Below are positions 50,996 through 60,500 of a stretch of 64,000 nt of DNA, one piece after another. Each line of letters opens with the position of its first letter. Positions within the stretch are counted from its first letter, which is position 1. Both the position numbers and the translations under genes were made by a program. The notes under the pieces are model-generated. The model did no database searches and was not told the DNA's origin. It was given only the letters and a program-made list of their open reading frames with translations. Source of the DNA: JBGSOV01 sp041738935 (GTDB lineage Bacteria; Patescibacteriota; Gracilibacteria; CAIRYL01; GCA-016699755); the NCBI GenBank assembly GCA_041738935.1, contig JBGSOV010000001.1, forward strand, positions 86,146 through 150,145, given 5' to 3'.

Positions 50996-51217
50996 ATGAG
51001 TGAAACAAAAGAAGCACCTTCTGCTTCGAAGATTCGATTACGAGAATCATTGCAGGCAACAGCAGAATCAACTTTTACCAAACTTCAAGATATATTTCGC
51101 ATGGTTATTGAGAATTTTTGGAGAAGTATTAAACTCCTTGGGGATGTGGAAAAGTGTGAAGTCGAGGAATCCAAGGAAGAATTACGGCGAGAGAATTTTT
51201 TAAAGTCAATTCGGTAG
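50996..51217 (+). CDS. Hypothetical protein, 73 aa
   Basis: Small helical protein with an aromatic amphipathic stretch (KLQDIFRMVIENFWRSIKLL) and a Lys/Glu-rich end. No family recognised and no signal peptide. A TTGCCA box lies 50 bases before it with an A-rich -10 region. Low conviction. Confidence 0.35.
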   Translation: MSETKEAPSASKIRLRESLQATAESTFTKLQDIFRMVIENFWRSIKLLGDVEKCEVEESKEELRRENFLKSIR

Positions 51218-51436
51218 TATCAGGCTTAATAAAAGGAGGAATGACTTCCACTAGTTCGATTTTGTAACTCGATCCATTTCTTTTGTGATTGAAGCGGATT
51301 TAAATTCGCCCCCGAAGAAACAAAACATGTGGAATGGGTTACAAATCCATTCCGGCGCAGATCGAACCATTCCTCGGGTGAGCGGACATTCAAATTCGTG
51401 CTTCTAAAGACTATTACAACCCAACCATCCAACTTT
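51218..51436. other. Gap with hairpin, no gene seen
   Basis: GGAATGG-GTTACAAAT-CCATTCC forms a stem at about 51329-51351. Nothing else is recognisable. Confidence 0.4.
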
Positions 51437-52123
51437 TTATTTGCATTCGCAGAAAGCCAAAATACAATCTTCCAGCCTAGTAAAAATCTGATCTCTTTCT
51501 TTTTCATCAAAAATAAAAGTATTTATTTGAACTGCAAATTTGCGAAACCAGGGCGGCAAATCTTCATCAAGAATTTCCATTTTTATATGCCATTGTTTCT
51601 GAAAGCAATACTGCATCTTAATTGGTGCGCTTGGATCAAACAGATGCTTCGATGATGGTACAATGCGAAAATTGACCTTCCCGGCAAGTTCGGGATGTAG
51701 GATTCCACCATCAATTATGGTCGGCGCATTCTCTGCACGTGGGGTTGCTTCGCTCAAAAAAGGAAAACCCTTCTCCAGGTTCTGTTTTTTGATGCGGTCT
51801 TTGACATTATGGATAATCACTTGCAGGTCTACAATCATCGCATCAGCACTGTTGGCAATTGGAATTTGGTGATTCACAAAAGCTTCATACCATTCTGGAA
51901 GTTGTGCGCCTTCTTCTACAACAACGTTCTTGACCACAACAGGTGGATGAGTGTCGGGGATTTTTCCTTGTTCGTTTGGTTGAACCTGTTCACCAAGAAT
52001 AAAATTAACCTTCCCGGCAAGTTCTGGATCTACCAATTTTCCGTCCAAAATTACTTGTATTCCAGATTGACGGAAGGATTCTGGCGTACGATTTCCCGTA
52101 AATTTTTCCAGTACTGATTTCAT
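51437..52123 (-). CDS. Hypothetical protein with internal repeat, 228 aa
   Basis: Two copies of a short motif, VILDGKLVDPELAGKVNFIL (about 25-44) and TIIDGGILHPELAGKVNFRI (about 137-156), divide the protein. A hydrophobic/tyrosine region between them (LPEWYEAFVNHQIP) and near the end (LPPWFRKFAVQINTFIF) also resemble each other, so the whole protein is an ancient two-fold repeat. No signal peptide. Family not recognised. ATG 52123 is preferred over a TTG two codons earlier. Confidence 0.6.
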   Translation of the reverse strand: MKSVLEKFTGNRTPESFRQSGIQVILDGKLVDPELAGKVNFILGEQVQPNEQGKIPDTHPPVVVKNVVVEEGAQLPEWYEAFVNHQIPIANSADAMIVDLQVIIHNVKDRIKKQNLEKGFPFLSEATPRAENAPTIIDGGILHPELAGKVNFRIVPSSKHLFDPSAPIKMQYCFQKQWHIKMEILDEDLPPWFRKFAVQINTFIFDEKERDQIFTRLEDCILAFCECK

Positions 52124-52200
52124 ATGCAATAAAATTATATTGCATAATAAATTATTTTATCTCTTTGTCAAACACATTCTGCTGACAATAATCGGTTGGC

Positions 52201-52500
52201 TTATTCGCTTCCGCCAGGTAACCCCATTTGTCCCATCAGCGGTTTCATCTTTTCCGCCGCGACCTCTTGCGCTTTTTTGTTGGCGCGTTGCAGCGCGGTA
52301 AGAATATTTTTTTCAATCCGTTTTTTATTATTCGGTTGCAAAAGTGACTCGCCGATTTCGACCGAAACAATGTCTTGCGCGGCATTTACCACCACAAGTA
52401 CGCCGTCTTCTTCGGCTTCGACTTCGATTGTCTTCAAGATTTTTTTCATCTCCTTGGCTTGCTTCTGCATTTTGTAGAGATCTTTCATTTGGTTGAACAT
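52201..52500 (-). CDS. YbaB/EbfC nucleoid-associated protein
   Basis: 99 residues: MFNQMKDLYKMQKQAKEMKKIL, a central VVVNAAQDIVSVEIGESLL and a Met/Gly-rich end (MKPLMGQMGLPGG). YbaB/EbfC proteins are dimeric DNA-binding proteins, usually next to dnaX and recR; neither is here. The start at MFNQMK matches the family; an earlier extension would overlap the divergent rluD gene. Confidence 0.9.
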   Translation of the reverse strand: MFNQMKDLYKMQKQAKEMKKILKTIEVEAEEDGVLVVVNAAQDIVSVEIGESLLQPNNKKRIEKNILTALQRANKKAQEVAAEKMKPLMGQMGLPGGSE

Positions 52501-52599
52501 GGAATTGGGGGAAAATTCGTAAATCATCATGCCAAATTCGGAAAAAATGGGCAAAATAGTTTTTGTAAGTTTTCTCCATTTTTTTTCTCCTTTCGGCGC

Positions 52600-53526
52600 A
52601 TGAACGAATTTTCTATCACCAAAGACGACGACGGTATTCGCCTCCACAAATGGCTGCGGAAACAATTTGCCGATATGCCGCTGTCGGCGATTCACAAAGC
52701 ATTGCGCCTCAAACGGATTCGCCTCAATGGCAAGCGCGCCAAAGGCGAAGAGATATTATCCGAAGGCGATGCGGTTGCGGTATATTTTCACTTTGCTGCG
52801 GATACTGCAAACAAGCCAACTGCTCCGACACAAGCAGCAGTAATCCCCGAAGCGGTGAAAGCCAAAATCCAAATCCTCTATGAAGACGAAGATTTGATTG
52901 CGCTCGACAAGCCAGCGAATATGAGTGTGCATCCTGGCAGCGGAACTGCCGCTCAGCGCAGCGCTATCGAAGTGATTTCGGCGATGTATCCCGAATTGAC
53001 TTTGCGTCTCGCGCATCGGCTCGACAAAGATACAAGTGGAATTTTACTCGTGGCGAAACATGGCAAAGCATTACGAACCCTTTTGGTCGCGCTGCGCGCT
53101 GGTAAGTTCCAAAAAATTTATCAAGCTCTCGTCTTTGGAAAAATTGAAAAAGAGAGCGACACAATCGACATCGCGCTTGAGCGCCACGAACACGGGCAAA
53201 AAATCACGACTGGTGGTGGCAAACGCGCCGTCACGCATTTTCGTGTGTTGCAGCGATTTGCCGATACAACACTTGTCGAAATTGACCTCGAAACCGGACG
53301 AACTCATCAGATTCGGGCGCATTTTGCGGCTATCGGACACCCGATTTGTCTTGACCAACTGCACGGTGATTTTGAAAAAAACAAAACCTTTCGCAAGCGC
53401 TTTGGTCTCAAACGGCAGTTTTTACACGCTGCAAATCTCACTTTTCCGCAGCCAACATTCGGCGAACTACTCACCATCAAAAGTCCGCTCCCCGCAGATC
53501 TTGCCGAAGTCATCGCGCAGCTTTAG
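52600..53526 (+). CDS. rluD: RluD-type pseudouridine synthase
   Basis: 308 residues. An S4 domain (about 10-65, IRLHKWLRKQFADMPLSAIHKAL) is followed by the synthase domain with the catalytic Asp in AHRLDKDTSGILLVAK and the C-terminal DLETGRTHQIRAHFAAIGHP. Members convert uridines in helix 69 of 23S rRNA or others; RluC and RluD cannot be separated here. ATG 52600 gives the standard start. Divergent from the YbaB gene. Confidence 0.92.
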   Translation: MNEFSITKDDDGIRLHKWLRKQFADMPLSAIHKALRLKRIRLNGKRAKGEEILSEGDAVAVYFHFAADTANKPTAPTQAAVIPEAVKAKIQILYEDEDLIALDKPANMSVHPGSGTAAQRSAIEVISAMYPELTLRLAHRLDKDTSGILLVAKHGKALRTLLVALRAGKFQKIYQALVFGKIEKESDTIDIALERHEHGQKITTGGGKRAVTHFRVLQRFADTTLVEIDLETGRTHQIRAHFAAIGHPICLDQLHGDFEKNKTFRKRFGLKRQFLHAANLTFPQPTFGELLTIKSPLPADLAEVIAQL

Positions 53527-53591
53527 ATTTTTCTCAAGCTGTTGGCAACTTCTTCTCATTTTGGCACAATAGTTTTGTTTCCCAGTTTTTC

Positions 53592-54041
53592 ATGATCTGT
53601 CCCAAGTGCCATCACCCTGACACCAAGGTTATCGATTCGCGTCCCGAGCGCGAAGGGCGCTCGATTCGGCGGCGTCGCGAATGCGAAAAATGCAATTTCC
53701 GCTTTTCGACAGTCGAAAAAGTTTCTACCGGAAATTTAATCGTCATTAAGCGCGATGGCACGGAAGAAAAATTTTCACCAGAAAAATTAGAAGCAAGTAT
53801 TATGATTGCCTGCGGCAAGCGCCCAATTTCGCGCGATCGTGTGCGCGAAGTCGTTAGTGATTTGTCTGAGACTTGGGCAAGCCACAATGAGGTTAGCAGC
53901 GAAGAAATCGGTGCCACGGTGATGGCGGCGCTTAAAGACCTCGATCATATCGCTTATATTCGTTTTGCGAGCGTCTATCGCCAGTTTAAAGACATTGACG
54001 AGTTTAAACGCGAAATCACCGGTCTCTTCGACAAAAAATAG
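53592..54041 (+). CDS. nrdR: Transcriptional repressor NrdR
   Basis: 149 residues. A zinc ribbon at the N-terminus (MICPKCHHPDTKVIDSRP, then CEKCNFRFSTVE) and an ATP-cone domain (about 48-138, VIKRDGTEEKFSPEKL) are diagnostic. NrdR senses ATP/dATP and represses ribonucleotide reductase genes, none of which is in the window. Length and motifs are standard. Confidence 0.97.
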   Translation: MICPKCHHPDTKVIDSRPEREGRSIRRRRECEKCNFRFSTVEKVSTGNLIVIKRDGTEEKFSPEKLEASIMIACGKRPISRDRVREVVSDLSETWASHNEVSSEEIGATVMAALKDLDHIAYIRFASVYRQFKDIDEFKREITGLFDKK

Positions 54042-54173
54042 GAGGACGGCTTTTTCTCGCACGACAATTTATTCTTTGGCGAATTTGGAATAAAGATTCT
54101 GTAGAAGAAAGTTTTTCGATTGCCGATACTTCCTTATTTCTGGCAGAATCGCTGCGATCTTTTTCATGAATAT

Positions 54174-54737
54174 ATGTATTCGTTGGGCGAATTGCGCGTC
54201 GGTCACAGCATTATTATCGATGGCGAACCGTTTGTTGTAACAGCGTGTCAGCACAGCAAACAGGCGCGTGGTGCTGGTGTACTCAAAACCACGATCAAAA
54301 ATCTCAAAACCGGAGCGACCATTCCCAAAACTTTTCAAGGCAGTGACAAGATTGAGCCCGCCGAAGTCGGATTTTTTCGCGCACAATATTTGTATGGCAA
54401 TGGCGGTGAATATGAGTTTATGAACAGCGAAAACTACGAACAATTTACTCTTCCAGAAGCAATGTTGGGCAATGACACTGTCTTTTTGAAAGAGGGCGAA
54501 GAAGTCGATATCCGTCATTTTGAAGGCACACCAATCCAAGTGCAATTTCCGCCGTCACTCAAATTTGTCGTTACCGAAACGCCGCCTGGCGTCAAGGGTG
54601 ACACTGCTCAAGGCGGCACCAAACCAGCAACTCTCACGAATGGAATGGTTGTTTTGGTACCACTTTATGTTAACGATGGTGATACTGTTCAGGTTAATAC
54701 CGAAACCCGCGAATTTCAGAAACGGATTCAAGAATAG
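54174..54737 (+). CDS. efp: Elongation factor P
   Basis: 187 residues, three beta-barrel domains. The N-terminal tip that enters the peptidyl-transferase centre reads HSKQARGAGVLKTTIKNL; an Arg stands where E. coli has Lys34. Arg tips are rhamnosylated by EarP in some bacteria, but no earP is visible. The middle section YEFMNSENYEQFTLPE and the C-terminal ETPPGVKGDTAQGG...PLYVNDGDTV are typical. ATG 54174 gives the family start. Confidence 0.95.
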   Translation: MYSLGELRVGHSIIIDGEPFVVTACQHSKQARGAGVLKTTIKNLKTGATIPKTFQGSDKIEPAEVGFFRAQYLYGNGGEYEFMNSENYEQFTLPEAMLGNDTVFLKEGEEVDIRHFEGTPIQVQFPPSLKFVVTETPPGVKGDTAQGGTKPATLTNGMVVLVPLYVNDGDTVQVNTETREFQKRIQE

Positions 54738-54871
54738 TAGCCTTGATTACAGTCGTTTTTTTCCTAAAAAATCTATTTTACGGCTCTAAAAAAAGCCCTG
54801 AGCAGATTCTGAGAGAAAATAATCGCTGAAATTTTCAAGAAAATTATCTTGACGAAAATGTAGAATTGATA

Positions 54872-54895
54872 AAAACTGACCGTCCAGTCAGTTTT
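54872..54895. promoter_or_regulatory. TetR operator candidate
   Basis: AAAACTGAC-CGTCCA-GTCAGTTTT, perfect 9-bp arms with a 6-base spacer, 23 bases before the tetR start. It overlaps the likely promoter (TATTAT at 54895-54900), so binding would repress the tetR-RND operon. Confidence 0.8.
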
Positions 54896-54917
54896 ATTAT
54901 ATACTTTTTTCATATCT

Positions 54918-55502
54918 ATGAACCGTCCTGTATCTGCTACGCGTCAGCGTATTATTGATTCTACTCGCCAAATTATTTCGGAAGGCGAAATGAATCCTTC
55001 CATGACCGAGATTGCCATTCGCGCCAAAGTCTCAAAGTCAGCACTCTATTATTTTTTCCAAAATAAAAAAGAGATTCTTGTCGCGACTCTGCGAATGATT
55101 CCTGCGGGAGTGAAAGAATTGATTGTTACAGTCGCTCGAAAAAAAATTCCTGCTGATCAAAAATTGCATGAAGTCCTCGAACAGCTCAGCAAATCCATCG
55201 AGCGTGAAGATGCCGTATCACAACTTTTGGTGCAGCTCATGTTTGCTCATGATGAAGAAGTATTGGCGACCGTACTGCACGAACGCAACACTTCTCTCAA
55301 AGCATTAACAAGTATCATCAATCAGGGCGTCGAAGAAAAAGTTTTTCGTGATGTCGACCCGCGTCTTACTGCCGAAATCATTGCGGGCTTTTTGGACTTC
55401 TTGATGATGGGGCTCAGCCTGCCGATCAAGGAAGGTGATCTGGATCATGATTGTGATCCGGTACAAAAATGTGACCAACTCTATCGTCTTATTTTACGAT
55501 GA
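54918..55502 (+). CDS. TetR family regulator
   Basis: 194 residues. N-terminal helix-turn-helix (about 8-55, TRQRIIDSTRQIISEGEM, then MTEIAIRAKVSKSALYYFF) and a helical ligand domain. The operator just upstream suggests autoregulation and control of the pump genes, which follow without a gap (ATGA overlap). The inducer is unknown. Confidence 0.92.
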   Translation: MNRPVSATRQRIIDSTRQIISEGEMNPSMTEIAIRAKVSKSALYYFFQNKKEILVATLRMIPAGVKELIVTVARKKIPADQKLHEVLEQLSKSIEREDAVSQLLVQLMFAHDEEVLATVLHERNTSLKALTSIINQGVEEKVFRDVDPRLTAEIIAGFLDFLMMGLSLPIKEGDLDHDCDPVQKCDQLYRLILR

Positions 55503-57550
55503 AAAAACCTACTTTGCTGTTATTTGCTGCACTCCTGCTTTTTGCCGGTTGTAACGGCGGAGATTTACCCGATGAAAATTCACCCGAAGAACTCACCACA
55601 GTACCTGCTTTGATGGTGCAAGAAGTTCCATTTGTCCAAACAATCACTGTCTCGGGATCTCTAGAACCCAAAAACCAATCTGCTGTCTCGGCGGAAGCAT
55701 CGGGAACGATTTCCGAACTCTATGTGACAGAAGGCGACACGGTCGTTGCCGGACAACAGCTTTTGCGTTTGGCAGCTGGCGGTAATGTGGCAAGCGTCGA
55801 TTTGTCTTCGGCGCAATCATCATTGCAAAATGCCGAACGCTCGCTCGAACTGACTCGTCAGCAGGTAACAGAGAGCGAAAAGAACGCCCAATTGGCAGTC
55901 GAGCAAGCCATGAAAAACCTCGAAAACGCCAAAAAAACTAGTACTTCTACCGGCGGATCGGTCGAAGCGCAAATCGCTTCTGCCCAAAGTGGCGTCGAAC
56001 TTGCCGAGATTACTTTGCGCAATGCCAAAAAAGAACAAACCGATTTACAAGCAAATCTTGCAGAGCAAGACAAAAGTCTTCAAGAAAACGTTGCGAACAC
56101 TATTTCGAGTGCCATCACAAATTTTCGCAGTGTTTTGCAACAAACCGACGAAATTGTTGGCGCGACGGACGCCAACGAACGCAAAAATGACCGCTACGAA
56201 ATTTATCTGGGTTTCCGCGACAAGCAAACCCTTATTGATAGTCAGAACCAATTTTTGCAAGTATGGAATACATTTGTCGCGCTCGAAACTCGTTACGCTG
56301 CTGACAGTACTTCTGTCACGAGCACTGAACTGGTCGAGCTCGCCAAGGCGATTCGTGAAGTTCTCCTCAAGGTTGATATCATGCTCCAAAACAGTATTAG
56401 CAGCGCCAACTTGAGCGAAGCAGAGCTGGCTGGTTTTCGGGCGACTACCACCGGAAATCGGAATGTCATCGAAAATACTTTCCAAGCAGTAACGGCGATT
56501 GATCAACAGTTCCGTGATTATCAAACCACCAAACCGCAACGGACTCGCAGCGCCGAAATTGCTGTCGAGCGCGCTGAGCAACAATTGCTACAATCGCAAA
56601 AAGCACTCGAACAAGCCAAAAGTGGCGGCGATGTTTCGCTTGTTGGTACAAATAATCAAATCAGTTCAGCACAAAATGCTCTCGAATCGACACGAGTCCA
56701 GCTTGAAATCGTACGCAAGCAAAACGAAATCGCTATACAACAATCCGCAGCGAATCGTGACAACGCACGTAATTCCGTCGATCGTGCGCAAACGCAGTTT
56801 TCCAAACTGTCGATTGTCGCTCCTGTTGGCGGCGTGGTTACCAGCACTTCTGTCGAAGCGGGACAAACCGTTTCGATGGGCGCACCGCTTATGGTCATTG
56901 CGCAAGTCGATTTGTTGACCTTGCGCGGCGATGTTTCGCTCGAAGTCTTGCCGTCGCTCAAAAAGGGAATTCCAGTAAAAATCGAGATTGATGTTTTTGG
57001 TGAACGTAAGGGAATCATTTCTAATATTTTCCCAATAGCCGATGCCGCTACGAGACGCATCACAATCGAAATTGCTCTTGATAATTCGGGTGGAACGATT
57101 CCTGCGAATATCTTTGCCACTGCCACTTTTGCGCTTCCTCAAAATGAAGAAGTTATTATGATTCCCTTTAAAAGTCTGGCGTCGCAGCAACCGGCATCAG
57201 TCTTTGTCATTGGCGAAGGCGAGCGCGAATCGGGGACTGTTTTGATGATTGAAAAGCGCCTCATCGAAACCGGACGGAAAGAAGGTGACCAAATCGAAGT
57301 TATCAGCGGAATCGCGGTGGGCGAGATTATCGTTCCCGAACCGGTTGTCGGATTACAAGATGGCGATATTGTTCGTCTCGCAGAGCAAGAAGAAATACTC
57401 ATTTCGCCGAGCCCTGATGCTTCCCAACAAGAGCAAGAGCCGGTTCCGATAGAAGTATCTCCTGCTGCTCCTCAATCGAATACCGAGGTGTCTCCTTCTG
57501 TCGATCCGTCGCCTGCGGATTCGTCCACTACTTTTTCGCTTGTCCGCTAA
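55499..57550 (+). CDS. RND membrane-fusion lipoprotein
   Basis: 683 residues. The lipobox LLFAGC (Cys18) indicates a lipid anchor. A half-motif of the lipoyl domain is SGTISELYVTEGDTVVAGQQLL (about 67-88). Then comes a long coiled coil (about 98-440, with an unusual Ser/Thr/Gln-rich insert near 195-330), the second lipoyl half IVAPVGGVVTSTSVEAGQTV and the beta-barrel. The tail (about 640-683) is Pro/Ser-rich. It is longer than usual fusion proteins (about 400). It works with the RND pump encoded next. Confidence 0.92.
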   Translation: MKKPTLLLFAALLLFAGCNGGDLPDENSPEELTTVPALMVQEVPFVQTITVSGSLEPKNQSAVSAEASGTISELYVTEGDTVVAGQQLLRLAAGGNVASVDLSSAQSSLQNAERSLELTRQQVTESEKNAQLAVEQAMKNLENAKKTSTSTGGSVEAQIASAQSGVELAEITLRNAKKEQTDLQANLAEQDKSLQENVANTISSAITNFRSVLQQTDEIVGATDANERKNDRYEIYLGFRDKQTLIDSQNQFLQVWNTFVALETRYAADSTSVTSTELVELAKAIREVLLKVDIMLQNSISSANLSEAELAGFRATTTGNRNVIENTFQAVTAIDQQFRDYQTTKPQRTRSAEIAVERAEQQLLQSQKALEQAKSGGDVSLVGTNNQISSAQNALESTRVQLEIVRKQNEIAIQQSAANRDNARNSVDRAQTQFSKLSIVAPVGGVVTSTSVEAGQTVSMGAPLMVIAQVDLLTLRGDVSLEVLPSLKKGIPVKIEIDVFGERKGIISNIFPIADAATRRITIEIALDNSGGTIPANIFATATFALPQNEEVIMIPFKSLASQQPASVFVIGEGERESGTVLMIEKRLIETGRKEGDQIEVISGIAVGEIIVPEPVVGLQDGDIVRLAEQEEILISPSPDASQQEQEPVPIEVSPAAPQSNTEVSPSVDPSPADSSTTFSLVR

Positions 57551-57570
57551 TCCCTTTTTTTGATTGAGCA

Positions 57571-60500
57571 ATGGACGAAGAACACAAGTCAAGCACGCTG
57601 ACAAGTCTTGCGACTGCACCTGCCGCGTATTTTTTAAACTTCAAAAAAGTTGCCGTACTTTTCGGTTTGATTCTCGTGACATGGGGATTTTTGTCGACAA
57701 TTTTGATTCCGAAAGAAGCTTCGCCGTATATCGAATTTGGAATCGTCAATATTGCAACGTTTTATACTGGGGTGTCAGCGGTTGATATCGATAGCTTGGT
57801 CACCAGCGAGTTAGAGGACAAATTGAAAGGGATTAAGGGGCTTAACAAATATTCGTCTGTTTCGCGCAATAGTCTTTCAAACATCACGCTCGAAATGGAA
57901 CCTGGTCAAGATATGACGCGGGTAATGGGTGATGTGCGGAGTAAAGTCGATCAAGCAAAACCCGCTCTGCCCGGCGAAATTGACGACGATCCGGTCATTA
58001 CCGAAATCGATAGTTCGATCGAACCAATTTTGTCGATTGTGCTCTCGGGACCCTACACACAAGCTCAGTTGACCGATTTTGCCGAAGAAATGAGAACAAC
58101 ACTCGAAGACGTGCCCAACGTTGCCGAGGTCAATCTCTCTGGGAATAGAGAACGCGAAATTGCGATTCGCATCCGACAAGAGCGGCTTGAAGCGCTAGGA
58201 CTTTCTTTGAGTGATGTCACGAATGTCATTCGATCGACTCACCGTGACACGCCGGTTGGTGATTTTGAAATCAACGATCTCGAATATTCAATCCGATTTG
58301 TAGGAAAATTGAAAGACATCGAGGACGTGCGCAAGGTAGTACTTGCAGATTTGAGCACCAAAGGATTTCCATCATTGGTCACTGTCGGTGATATTGCAAC
58401 GGTCGAAGAGCGTGATGACGAAAACAACAGTGGTCTTTATCGCTTTGCTCATGTGCGTGAGAGCGAGTCGTCCAACACCAAAAATCCGCTTTCATTCAGC
58501 AGAGATTTTTTACAAAACGTATTTGATTTTCACATTGGCTCACTATTGCTACTTGTCGTACTTCTTATTCTGTGTATCAATATTTTTGTGCCGTTTCTCT
58601 CGTTTGGCGGTTTCGCGTTGCCACGTTCGATTGCTGTGGTGCTTTTTTCCGTGATCATTGTTGTCGCTTATTTTTCATATGACGCTGCCCCGACTGTTTC
58701 TGATTTGGGAGAATCCCCCACGAGCGCAGTCGAATTGGTACTCTCCAAAAAATCCGGAAGTGATATTCTCAAAATCGACGCCGATATTCGTGTGGCTGCC
58801 AAAAAGTTTGCTGATCAACAATTACCAAAAGCTCTTCAAATCAATTATATCAACGAAGCGGCAGTGGCAATGCGCGACAGTTATGCAGAGGTGTTGGTGA
58901 GCGGCATACAATCGTTTTTGATTGTAATGGTTTTCTTATTCCTCTTTGTTGGGGTGATGGAAGCTTTGGTTGCCTCTATAGTTATTCCAATCACTTTCTT
59001 GGTGACAATCGGTATTTTGAGTCTGCTTGGAAAATCGCTCAATTTTATGACGAATTTTTCTATGATTCTCTCTCTTGGTATTTTGGTCGATACCGCGATT
59101 GTGATTGTCGTTGGCTCAAACCAGTTTATCAAACAAGGATTTACTCCGACTGAGGCGCCTCTCAAGGCACTCAAAGAGTTTTTTGGACCGCTGCTTGCCG
59201 GAACACTGACGACTCTTGCTGTTTTTATTCCGCTCCTCAGCATGCCGGGGATATTGGGACAATACCTGAGTTTTATTCCCATCACGGTAATTATTATTAT
59301 GATTGTTTCGCTGATGATTTCGGTCATTTTGTTACCAGCATATACTGCTATGCTGCTTCCTGATCCGCGCAAACCGCAGTCGCCACGCCGCCATTTTGTA
59401 CGTTGGCGGGCTTTTGGCTCTGGGGTGCGGCGTTCACTTGACCGCAGAATCGAACTCCTGATTGCCCAATACGAAAAACTGCTCGCGCGTTTGCTCGCGC
59501 GTCGTGCCCGCAGGCTAGGAGTATTCGGCATCACGCTCCTGCTATTTTTCCTTTCTTTTGCAATTAGCATCCCATTTGTACTTTTCCCCAGTGGTGATGG
59601 CCCATCAATTTCTGTGGCAATCGAAATGCCCGAGGGTACGATTAGCGCCAAAACGCTTGCTCCAACAATTGTGCTTGAGGATATGCTCATCAAAGAACCA
59701 GAGGTGCGCTACGTGCGTACGAATGTGAATGGCAAATCCGCAAATATACTGATCGAACTCTTGCCGATTGCCGAACGTGAAGCGCTGGGTTTGCGGACTT
59801 CTAATGAGCTCGAGCAAGACTTGGCGCCAAAGCTCGTACCTTTTTCCAATCGTTTTGGTGGTTCTGTCCGTATCCGCAGTGCGCAAAATGGTCCACCCAG
59901 TGATTCGCCAGTGGCGCTACGCGTTGTTGCCAAGGATCGTAATGCAATCAGTGATGCAGAGAGAGTCACCAAACAGTTGACTGACTTGATGAAAGCTATT
60001 CCTAATACGCTGGGAGTCGAAAATAATCTCGAACAGATCCCGGGAGAATTTCGTTTTCAAGTTAATCGTGGTCGTGCGACGGCGCTCGGTATCAATCCGG
60101 ATGTCGTACCCGGACTGGTGCGCACCGCACTACAAGGAACCACTGCTGCCACGATTTCACGTAATGGTCGAGATGTGGATATTGTCGTCGAGTTTGATCA
60201 AGAAGACACACGTTCGCTGGAGGATATTCGTAATATGAAGATTTTTGCTCCCGATGGGCGCGCAATTTTGCTCGGACAAGTTGTTACGATTGATCGACAA
60301 GATGCGCTTGCTGCCATTTTGCGCCAAGATGGCGATATAGCTTTTACAGTATCGAGTTTACTTGGTCCCGATGGTAATGCGGGCATTATTACTCAAGCGG
60401 TTTTGGATAAGATTGAGCAAGGCGCAATCGAGGTTCCAGAGAATGTTGCCATTGTTACTGCCGGCGAAAATGAAGAGAATGCAGCACTGATTCAAACACT

